This document shows, in pieces, positions 1-9,299 of a DNA stretch of 64,000 bases. How positions within the stretch are numbered: the stretch's first letter is position 1; the number at the start of each line of letters is the position of its first letter. Below the pieces are notes generated by a model, which saw only the letters and a program-made list of their open reading frames with translations, made no database searches and had not been told where the DNA came from. Made by a program: the position numbers and the translations under genes. The DNA is from Limanda limanda (lineage: Eukaryota; Chordata; Actinopteri; Pleuronectiformes; Pleuronectidae). The stretch spans positions 9,798,856 through 9,862,855 of the forward strand of contig NC_083636.1 in the NCBI RefSeq assembly GCF_963576545.1. Direction: 5' to 3'.

Positions 1-221
1 AAATATAAATATAAATGTTAAATATAAATGTTTCGGGTGAAACTAAATATTTAGCTAATATGCAAATTCAAATGCCGGTTACAGGAAGTAGTAACAAAAT
101 AAAAGCTCGAGGAAGTCAGAGTGTGTTTATTACGGAGCCCCCCAGGGGACACGGGGGGAAATGAGGACAGCAAAATGACTTTTGCGAGATCCCGAGAAAG
201 TTTAGGACAATGTACATCCGG

Positions 222-264
222 GTATCTCATAATAATGACATATTAAGTCATTATTATGAGATAC
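222..264. repeat. Perfect hairpin in left arm of foldback element
   Basis: The 18-mer GTATCTCATAATAATGAC at 222-239 is followed by a 7-base spacer and its exact reverse complement at 247-264. It sits inside the left arm of the larger inverted repeat, so this is a palindrome within a palindrome. Confidence 0.9.
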
Positions 265-876
265 GGGTTGTGGGCAGGGCGCAACAGAGCAGGGAAGCGG
301 AGGCTGAGCGGCTGCGGGGACAGTCGCCATACTCGCGGAAGTGGGCGACTGTGCATCGATACAGAGACATAACAGGATCGATCCATGTTTTCTGCTCCGT
401 TCATTGTCTTAGCGATGTGCTGCCGCTGAATAATTATAACCAGCGCTGCTCCAGCATCAGAACAGGCGCTCATTAAAAGTCCGGTCGCCCTGTGTGTGTC
501 GGAGTCTGCTTCCGCCTCACTTCCCTCTGTCCCGCGCTCGCTTTACACTTTAACAATAAACACCAGCGCTGATCACAAGTTATTAGGACACGTACAGGAC
601 TGATGTTTACTTTGTGTTTGTTTGAGCTCATGAAACACATGTTTAAACACCGTGTGCACGTAGTCCCCGCTCCACACAACACGAGCAGAACGTGACGCGC
701 ACAGTCAGGACTGACAGCGTTAAAGTGACGGAGCGATCCGAAGTCATGATCGGTCATCATCGGATAATAACTAAAAAATACATGTGATTATCAGTTTTAG
801 TGAAGAGGAACAGAGACAAGCATACACCCCCCCAACACACACACACACAGTCTCCCATGACAGACCCTGCAGTCAG

Positions 877-896
877 TATCTCATTATTATGAGATA
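877..896. repeat. Short palindrome in foldback spacer
   Basis: TATCTCAT at 877-884 and ATGAGATA at 889-896 form an exact 8-bp stem with a 4-base loop. The stem is the same TATCTCAT motif used in the arm hairpins, so the motif occurs in the spacer as well as in both arms. Confidence 0.8.
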
Positions 897-1181
897 GTAT
901 GAGATCATAACATCAGTCCTGCAGGTGTCCTAATAACTTGTGATCAGCGCTGGTGTTTATTGTTAAAGTGTAAAGTGAGCGGGGGACAGAGGGACGTGAG
1001 GCGGAAGCAGACACAGACACACACAGGACTTCGCTAAGACAATGAACGGAGCAGAAAACATGGATCGATCCTGTTATGTCTCTGTATCGATGCACAGTCG
1101 CCCACTTCCGCGAGTAGGATGGCTGTCCCCGCAGCCGCTCAGCCTCCGCTTCCCTGCTCTGTGGCGCCCTGCCCACAACCC

Positions 1182-1224
1182 GTATCTCATAATAATGACT
1201 TAATATGTCATTATTATGAGATAC
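1182..1224. repeat. Perfect hairpin in right arm of foldback element
   Basis: Counterpart of the left-arm hairpin: the same 18-mer at 1182-1199, a 7-base spacer, then its exact reverse complement at 1207-1224. Both copies have kept perfect stems although the arms differ elsewhere by an indel. Confidence 0.9.
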
Positions 1225-1414
1225 CCGGATGTACATTGTCCTAAACTTTCTCGGGATCTCACAAAAGTCATTTTGCTGTCCTCATTCCCCCCCGTGTCCC
1301 CTGGGGGGCTCCGTAATAAACACACTCTGACTTCCTCGAGCTTTTATTTTGTTACTACTTCCTGTAACCGGCATTTGAATTTGCATATTAGCTAAATATT
1401 TAGTTTCACCTGAA

Positions 1415-1737
1415 ACATTTAGATTTAACATTTATATTTATATTTAGATTTAACATTTAGATTTAAATATAACATTTAGATTTAAATTTAACATTTAGAT
1501 TTAACATTTAGATTTAACATTTAGATTTAACATTTATATTTAGATTCAGATTTAACATTTAGATTTAAATTTAACAATTAGATTTAAATTTAACATTTAG
1601 ATTTAACATTTATATTTAAATTTAACATTTAAATTTAGATTTAACATTTAGATTTAAATTTAACATTTAGATTTAGATTTAGCATTTAGATTTAACATTT
1701 AACATTTAAGTGTAACATTTAACATATGGATTTAAAT
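1415..1737. repeat. AT-rich tandem array, unit about AACATTTAGATTT
   Basis: Degenerate head-to-tail copies of a roughly 13-bp unit (AACATTTAGATTT, with variants carrying an extra AAATTT or ATATTT) fill this interval. The reverse-complement form of the unit is seen at 1-30, at the outer edge of the left foldback arm, so the array may flank the element on both sides. No coding potential. Confidence 0.85.
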
Positions 1738-1959
1738 ATTTAAAATATCTCTAAGTTGACAAATATTGTTGTAAATGTGCAAAAAAGTGACTCTCAAAAA
1801 TTCACACCAGTTTTTTAAACATGGTTTGAAGCTAAATGTGACAAAATGTTGCTGTTATTTTCAGCGTGAGCTGCTTGACAAACGGCACCCCATAGCTCTG
1901 CCCCTCACATGATGAGTCGACTTGGACCTTTTTTTTATTCCAGTGCTCGGTGTGAATTG

Positions 1960-2200
1960 GATCTCAGATGGAGGAGCTGGAGGTGGTGTTCGGTGCATCA
2001 GAGCTGCTCCAGCTCATCACTTCTCCTCTTCAGCTCAGAGAGTTCCTCTGCCAGTTGTTTGATGAAGCTCTCTGCTTCTTTTTTAATCATGTCAGCGAAC
2101 TCAGGCGTCTCAACAGACTGAATCAGAGCTGGGAAGTTACACTCGCTTCATCGACTGTTTGACCTCCTCAATCTGCACTCATTTCTGCCTGATCATCGGA
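1960..2200 (-). pseudogene. TRIM-like coiled-coil remnant (broken)
   Basis: Read on the minus strand from 2135, the sequence gives a 46-residue open stretch ending in SELKRRSDELEQL and stopping at 1998-2000. Reading through that stop continues as CTEHHLQLLHL. This resembles the coiled-coil segment of the large fish TRIM family, where a motif of the type ELEQLSHTEDHLHFLQ is common. The serine codon expected after LEQL is a TGA stop. Upstream, IEEVKQSMKRV is in another frame, implying a frameshift near 2136-2140, and further stops lie beyond it. No RING, B-box or SPRY segment is seen. I infer an old fragment of a TRIM-like gene; the assignment rests on recalled motif similarity, not a search. 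Confidence 0.45.
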
Positions 2201-2279
2201 TTTCAGCTCGTCTAGTCCTGCTCAGCCTTATTCTCCTTGTAGAGGAGGAACATGATGCTGTATATGATCGTTTTTCGTG

Positions 2280-2308
<29 letters not shown>
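2280..2308. repeat. (CA)n microsatellite
   Basis: Uninterrupted CA dinucleotides, about 14 units, just upstream on the minus strand of the TRIM-like remnant. Confidence 0.95.
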
Positions 2309-2313
<5 letters not shown>

Positions 2314-2569
2314 CTTCCAGCTTCTCCACAGCATACGTCAGCTCTATGTGTTTTCAGAGCTGTGATGAGGCTCCAGGTGAGTCTCACAGCAGGCAGCACC
2401 TCGGGCCTCCAGTTGGGTTTCGGTGCAGACTTCACAGTATATCTTCCTCTGGGTTGTTACCAGCTTCCCTCACAGCCAACCGTCTGAAGTGAGCAGCCGT
2501 CTTGGATGAGAAGGTGTTGGCCCACAGTCAGAAAGCTCTGTACATGTAGGGAGCTGGTGGTGAACAGCA

Positions 2570-2960
2570 GTATTCCTGTGTTCTGTGGTGCAGGATGTCT
2601 CTGCACCGTGCAAAGATGGACCACATGACAGCTCCCCAAACAGAAGTGAAGCCAACGCGTCTTGATCGCCACCTGGTGGCTGGCTGCATCATAGGTAATA
2701 AGTCCCAACTCCCTCCTTGTTGGCAGAAGGGACATAGACCAAATTAAAAAGTCAAATTACACATCAAATGTTCTTTTTTTCCACTAAGTTTGGTTTTAAT
2801 TTGTTATTTGTTGACAACTGAGACTGTTCCGATCGCTACTGCACAGACACTAACTCCCGTGTTCATATCCAGGATATTTTTGCTTCATTTCTGGATAGCT
2901 GGAGGAAATGGAGACGTGTCGTCCATCTTCATGTCGTCCATCTTTATATACAATCTATAG
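2570..2960. repeat. Dispersed repeat, copy A
   Basis: Shares blocks with two other places in the window: the block around CCACCTGGTGGCTGGCTGCA, a block with GGGACATAGACCAAATTAAAAAGTCAAA, a TTTGGTTTTAAT block and a GGATAGCTGGAGGAAAT block. The minus-strand reading of the first block gives DAASHQVAIK, matching TAASHQGAIQ in copy C. This looks like a widespread non-coding fish repeat of a kind I recognise but cannot name. Confidence 0.6.
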
Positions 2961-2989
2961 TCTAAACATTTCAATTTCATTACAATTCA

Positions 2990-4720
2990 TAATCATTTAT
3001 TACTTGAAAACCATTTACTTAAAATATTAAATAAAGAACTCTCAGTCCTGATGGGAACCTCCTGACTGGACACAGATACATTCTGTGTGAATGTTACTTA
3101 TGTAAACAGAAGATGTTGTACTGGTGAGGTCATTGTTGAACCAAGTTTTTTTTTGTCTTGGGTGTCATCTCTGTTTTCTTTCAGATCATCTGATGTTGAC
3201 ACGATCCTTTCTTTCCTGTATAACTGCCTCTCTTGATTACATAAATTTAGTGAGCAGAAATTGCAGGTATAAGATTTGGCTCGTGTTGAGTAGACTGAAT
3301 TTGAACAAATTATTAAATTTGTATTCATTATTTACTCAATAATTACCACACTTAAGTTTCTTTACCAGAACATTAGACCTCAAATATTTGTAATAATGTT
3401 TGATAATTATCTGAAACAAACTGTTTTATCAAGGCTCTCCTCAAATGTTCAAGTACCAAACATCCGTCTGTGCTGAAGTAAAACACTGTCCTGATTGGAT
3501 TTGCATTCTGTATTACTTCTCAAACTTCCTTGTCTCTGCCTTAGTTTGGCAACTAATCCCATGTGTTGAGTGACTTATTGTTTTATTTTGGCGGTTACTT
3601 CCTGCTCACTTCACTTCCTCTTGTTTCCTGCCTCTTCGATCACCTGCACCTGTCTTCTTGTTTCCCGGCTGCCTCCCAGCTCATTCATTATCTCCTATAA
3701 ATGGAGGACTATATAGTTAGCTCAGGCAAAATTTAACACTTTCTGACATTGCCCTTCCTGTCAATGTCGCGAACGCAATGCATGATATTGCATGTTCGGT
3801 TTTACACAACTTTTCATTTTGCATTGTGGGATACTGTTAGTCCACTCCATAGGGTATAAACATTCCCCTAAACATTCTGACAGTACTTATAGGCAAATTC
3901 ACTACATATGGGAATATATAGAGATTGGTGAGTTATTTTGGACACAGTCTGTTTATTGAATTTAAAATTTCTTCTTTGCTGCACTTCCTGCTAAGTCCTC
4001 ACCTGTCTTCAACGTAACAAACGTTACTAAGCTGGGTGACTGTTCTCTTGTTTTGTCTTAACTCTTTGTCTCTGCCTCTCCTCTTAGATCACGTCTGCTC
4101 CTCCTTGTCTCGCTGTGGCTCTCAGCGGCTGCTGGTTCTCATCAAGTCAGAAAAGTGCAGCTCTGTATCCATCTGAAACTTCTTTGACATTATTGGACGC
4201 ATGCATATTGCAGTGTTCCGTTCCTGCAGAGGCAGTGTCCACAGTCATGAAATGTTAAAGACATAGACCGTGCAGCATCAGACCTTTGTGCGAGCTTGGC
4301 CACACTGGTACTTTGTTATTCAAAAACCATAAGCTAGCAGAAAATCAATGCAAATCTATTTCGTGCTTTTGCAGTCTTCATATGTCTTTTCAGAGCCGGG
4401 GCTTTAGGACTGTGTGAGAACTGTGGCGCACTTTCTAATTTCAGCTGGTGTTTCATGTCTGAGAAACAAAGACTGTCTGGAGGAAGTGGTCCTGACAGGA
4501 ATCACGCAGACCCTTCAAAGATCAGCTTTTCTGATAAATAAAAGCACTAAGTGGTGCCGTAGCTTTGCAGCTTAATGTCTTGAGACCTCAGGCAGTAGTC
4601 TAAATATTTCAAAAGCTCTTTTAAATGACGGTGTACAGTACGTTTACTAAAATAAATCTACCCTCATGAAATGTCAGCTCAAATCCAGATGTTTCCTCTG
4701 ACAAGTTGCAAAAAAAGGTA
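2990..4720. other. Non-coding interval, no gene seen
   Basis: No open frame with recognisable protein content or splice-linked exons. The part at about 3690-3950 (around CACTACATATGGGAATATAT and TTTTGGACAC) resembles a dispersed fish repeat by eye, but I cannot define ends or target duplications. Confidence 0.5.
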
Positions 4721-4734
4721 ATTAACCTCCACTG

Positions 4735-5070
4735 TTATATACTAGTTGTCTTGATCGCCCCCTAGTGGCTGCAGTACACGTCATTTTGTTGGTAGTTCGA
4801 GGTTGTTTTATGATTCTATTAAAAAAATGGGATGAAAGGTCTTGATTGTGAGCTGAGACACAATCAAGATCTTTCTTCTTGATCGTGTGGAGAGCTTGTA
4901 TCAGCCGGACCTGGTCACCACGTCTCCCTGATCCCCTGATTGCTACTGTGCAGACTATGGCTCTACATGATGATTTCGGCACAAGATGGCAGCGTTTGTT
5001 TCCTGCATATGTTGGCTTGATTTCTGGATAGTGGGAGGAAGGAGATATATATTTATATACACTCTATGTG
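4735..5070. repeat. Dispersed repeat, copy B
   Basis: Contains TTGATCGCCCCCTAGTGGCT near its left end and GATTTCTGGATAGTGGGAGGAA near its right end, matching the corresponding blocks of copy A in the same order, with different sequence between them. It carries no convincing protein. Confidence 0.5.
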
Positions 5071-5649
5071 TTGTACATACTGCAGCAGCCAGGATGAGAG
5101 GAATCACAGTTTTCAGTCGATGTTTACTCCATTAGATAAAAGTCAACCCATCCAGCTCGTGGAAAACGTTCTTTCCAGCATCTCTGTGGCTGAAGAGCAA
5201 CTTTTGCCCCAAGAAATAAATGAAAACATGACACATTCTTATGAAGCTGAGTGTCTCGTGTTCATATAGTCAAAGATGTTTAAATATAACTCCAGAGCCT
5301 TTTGTCCCTCCGCCATCCCTCCATGTTTTTATATCTGCAAAATACTTCAAGGACACATTGACAAGGTCATCAGAAAAGAGTCAAACTGACCTACCCACCC
5401 TGAAGTTAGTCCATGGCGTTTAAATGAACTCTGTGATTTTGCCATCAGTGCAAAACAAGTATCATTGTCAAACAATGTCAAATTAATGCTGTTAACCATC
5501 ACCCCTCCCTAGCAACCCTCCTCTTCCTCCAATAACAGTCTCTCCCTCTTCATCCCCAAAAATTACATTTGGTTCATCCTGATGCTGAATGGGCGGGATG
5601 TCGCTGTTGCTAGGAGACATCCTCCTCATGACTGGCTGGCTCTCCTTCA

Positions 5650-6045
5650 AGGCTATAGAGAGAGGAACCAGGGAGGGGGGAGTGAGGATGTGAAGCAGGG
5701 AGGGTTAGCAAGTAGAGGAGAGGAAGAAAGTGAACAAGTATATCAGAGGAAAGATATAGGGCGAGTGAGATTGGCAAAGAAGGAATGAGGGAAAGGAAGA
5801 CACAAAGGAGGGGATGGAAAGAGAAAAATGGAAGGATGTGAAAAATAGAGGTGGAGCAAGGGAGCCCAGGAGGGAAAGAGGCCATGGGGAAAGGAAACAT
5901 AGGTAGAAAGGAAATGAAGGAGGTAAAATGATAAAGGAACAGAGGGAGTAGGGAGTGAGAGAAGGGATAGAGACTTGGAAACTTGGAAGGAAATTAAGAA
6001 AGTGAGGAGAGAGAGACGAGCAGACGGATATAGTGGAGGAGAAGG
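5650..6045 (+). repeat. Polypurine tract (G/A-rich on plus strand)
   Basis: About 400 bp in which the plus strand is overwhelmingly A and G (runs such as GAGGAAGAAAG and AAGGAAGGAG) with few pyrimidines. The minus strand therefore reads as Ser/Pro/Phe/Leu-rich open frames that are compositional artefacts. Such mirror-like purine tracts can adopt triplex DNA; that is inference only. Confidence 0.75.
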
Positions 6046-6256
6046 GGAACACCTAATGTTTTGTCAGTCGTTATGTAATCTGCTCTACTGTGTGTTGTCG
6101 AAGACTCCGCCCCCCCCTGTTATCGTCCTAGCAACAGGCCGTCAGACTGATGTTGCCGGGGCGTGACTCAACTGTAATACTTTGCATCAGTGGACGTACG
6201 TGCAGCACTGTTTTATTAACATGCTGGAATGTTAGAGTCAGATAAGTGCATGGTCA

Positions 6257-6261
<5 letters not shown>

Positions 6262-6306
<45 letters not shown>
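6262..6306. repeat. (CA)n microsatellite
   Basis: About 22 uninterrupted CA units. Confidence 0.95.
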
Positions 6307-6310
<4 letters not shown>

Positions 6311-6469
6311 ATTTATTCACCCAACCATTTTATTAATTTATTAGAGTGGGATTATTAATATTTACAGGAACTCTACAGTAGCTGGTGGGTGAGGTTCACC
6401 TGGTTCAGATTAAATGCAGCCACAGCATCTGTGATATCAGACGTTCACACTTTTCTCCAGACTGGTGTC

Positions 6470-6850
6470 AACTGCAACAATATAAAGACAAGTACTTCGT
6501 ACCAATAACTGCGCGTAAAGACAGATGACATGACAACTCCCAAAAATAGAAGGCTAAACATCTGGATTGCCCCCTGGTGGCTGGCTGCAGTATAGTTAAC
6601 AAACCCGGCCTCCTCCATGTTAGTAGATGGGACATGGACCAAACTAAAAAGTCAAAGATGGTGTCGGTCAATTAAGGTATCGCTCTTATCCCACTGATGC
6701 TTGTTCATGTAATGCTCATTTTCTTTTGTAAGTTTGGTTTTAATAGATTATTTATCTATATTAAAACTGGGTCAATACCGAAGCTCCACTGCATGATCAC
6801 AACTGTAGAAACATGGCAGCGCACATTTTGTTTGTTGTTCAGTGAGAACA
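6470..6850. repeat. Dispersed repeat, copy C
   Basis: Contains TTGCCCCCTGGTGGCTGGCT followed by CTCCTCCATGTTAGTAGATG and a GGACCAAACTAAAAAGTCAAA block, then AAGTTTGGTTTTAATAGATT. These blocks are in the same order and orientation as in copy A, about 3.9 kb away, so these are two diverged members of one family. Confidence 0.6.
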
Positions 6851-6859
6851 GTGTAGGTT

Positions 6860-9000
6860 CATCCAGTCTGTTGTGTGTTACTATAATAAGCACCCGTCCA
6901 CATTTGGTATGTGGGTCACCTAAATTAAAATGAATAGATTATCGTTGATTTTTAGGAATACTTGGATTTAAGTTGCACATAAACTTTGGATATCTATCTA
7001 ACAGTTTTAAAGAAATGTACTTTATTATTCAACAGTTTTTTAGTTAGTATAAAGGCCATAAAAATACAGTAAATTACTTATATGAGAAATATTAATGGTT
7101 AAATAAAAGTTGTAATCCGTAGAATGATTCAACCGGAGAACATAGACTAATAAAACTTTTAAAGTGTAGCTAACAAGCTACTAAGTGCAGCACAAGGGAA
7201 TATACTGTTTAAAAAGGGGTTTCAGAAGATAGAAACATTTCAGGTTGCAGTTTTACCAAATAAATTCAGTAGCTATATATTCAATGTGTCTTTAAATTTT
7301 GTATCTCAGCTCATAATGGATCGTATCAGTCAGTTCGGGCATGGACTGTATAATAAGATTTCAGAACCAAAGCCAACACTAAAAACAAAAACGAAAAATT
7401 TCCACATCCGTCACAGATAGCTGTACTTAAAGAGTGGCGGAAGGCCAGTGTGGGCCACCAGGGGGTGCGTTGCGTCTCCAGAGAGCCCTCTGCCCACCCC
7501 GGCACCTGTATTTGCAGGCTTAAATGAGTTAACAGACATAAAATGAGGTAATCCGCAGAGCATGCAGTGCAGCGGGGTTGGTGAGGCTGTGCTGGGTGCT
7601 GGCTCAGCGTTGTGTTTATCCCCCTGTGGAATCGACAGAGCATAAAAGAACTGCTGCAGCGAGCCGCTCTCATTCACAGCCGGATTAGTGCAGCATTTAC
7701 TCCTCTTTTTATTATCTTTCTTTTTCTGCCCCTGAAAACACAGACATGATCACACTATCAAGTGACCTATAGCTGACTCTCAGGGCATTGCTGTCCATAG
7801 GATCAGCTCTTTGCACTTCATCCCTCGCTCTCCTCCTGCTTCCTAACATCTGGGTCAGAGATAAGGGAAGTGTGACATGTAATTGAAGCAGCGCCAGCGA
7901 AGTGCATTACAAAAGAGCATAAGCCTGCTCATGATAATTTTCTGTGCACATTCTCTTTGCTCTTGGTTATTTTGAAAGTGTCGTAGTGATTTTTTTTCCT
8001 TGGACATGAAACATTGAGGGATCTTTAGGTTAATTACACTCTCCTCCCTGTCTCTCTCTCTCTCTTCCTATAAAGGCCTTGGAGATTGATTTTTTTTTTT
8101 TTACCTCTGTCCAAGTTGGCAGAGCTGCAGCTATTTTTAGAAAGAGGAATTGCTTTGGGGAACCCCTCTAAGTGCAGCTGCCTCTGCCTCTCCCTTCTCT
8201 CTGCACACAACACATACCTCAAATGCAGAGGTGCCACTGCTCAGGGTAATTCCTTCATGGGGTTTTGTGGGTTTATTTCATCCTCAAGGTTGTTGGACTA
8301 GAATCATATGAGAATTGCAAAGAAAGGTAGAATAAAAAAGAGCATCTGGCATATGGCTTCAAGAAATATGATGAGTATTAGCAGGTATATCTGTTTGTGG
8401 AAACGTATGAATTTCCTGAGGACCATCTGTTCATAACCACAGATGATGTTGATCCTTTACAAGTGACAGTTTGATCTGACGTTAGCTGGAACAGCTGATG
8501 AGCCTCTGTGCCGTTCAGACATTTGCACATAGCACAGGACTGAAGGACACAGGAGCTGCTGTGGAGCTCTTACACAGAAATCAGTTGATCATCACTGGAA
8601 ACTGCAAAAAAAAATGCAAGGGAAGCGATGAATGCCCCAGCATTTTATTCATGTGCAATTTGTTGGAAAATCCAACGCAGAAGATGAGTGATTGATAAAG
8701 GCTGAGAGTGGATTTAGCTGTTTTCACACCTTGTGTGGTTGTATTTTCCCCGACTGCCAAAAAAAACGTACTTACTACGAAGTGAAAAAATTATGCAGCT
8801 TTTAATGGCGATGATTTGCCAAAGTTTGGTGCCGATCACAACATTCTGCTAAGTAAACCTTCTATCTGACTTACCTTAATAGAAATTTACAAGTTGTTGG
8901 GTGGATGCATTTTGTGATGATTCGCTTTTGCAGATGTTTGTCCAGCCCCTCCAGCAAATCCTAAACATTAAACTATTTCAAAGTATTATTTCTCTTCATT
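6860..9000. other. Non-coding interval, no gene seen
   Basis: Only short open frames without recognisable content; a short CT run at about 8042-8065 and a T run at 8090-8102. No RNA gene or repeat with definable ends recognised. Confidence 0.5.
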
Positions 9001-9004
9001 CATT

Positions 9005-9275
9005 TGAAACACCCTCATGGTGGTGCTTTGAGAAAACTCATCAGTAGTTATCCTCAAGCAACCATAAATATCTGGATCAAATGTCATGGCTGTCCATCTA
9101 GTAGCTGTTGAGACATTTTTCTTTGATGGTTACAAACATGGGTGGTGCTTGAGCAAAAGTCATGGCATCACTAAAACCAGGCTTGGGGATTATCCTCCAC
9201 GGATAGCGAATGTCTGTACAAAACTTTATGGAAATCCATCAAGTAAATGTTGAGAAATGTCACAGAATTAGTCAC
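9005..9275 (+). repeat. Dispersed repeat with two tandem units of about 125 bp
   Basis: Unit 1 (about 9010-9125) and unit 2 (about 9140-9270) share the order: CATGGTGGTGCTTTGAG-type block, a block ending in ATCCTC, then ATGG(CTG)TCCATC and a GTTGAGA-type end. The pattern resembles an abundant fish repeat ending in a CCATCCAGTAGTTGTTGAGA-like block. Non-coding. Confidence 0.55.
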
Positions 9276-9299
9276 ATTTTCACCGGTTACTGGTTGTTG

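Larger units (their letters stand above)
1..1445. mobile_element. Foldback element: long imperfect inverted repeat
   Basis: Bases 1-607 are the reverse complement of bases 909-1445, leaving a central spacer at about 608-908. Base 1 pairs with about 1445, so the left arm may continue beyond the window. The arms are near-identical over most of their length. The right arm lacks about 70 bp that the left arm has at about 415-490. Each arm carries the same internal hairpin. The arms hold short open frames (88 codons on plus, 107 on minus) that are the same sequence read from each arm; they resemble no protein family I know and are probably chance. Best read as a non-autonomous foldback-type DNA element or long-TIR element. 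No transposase is visible and no superfamily can be assigned. Confidence 0.75.

Noticed and set aside
5610..6052. Ser/Phe/Leu/Pro-rich minus-strand frames that look membrane-like
   Set aside because: Complement of a polypurine tract; composition artefact.
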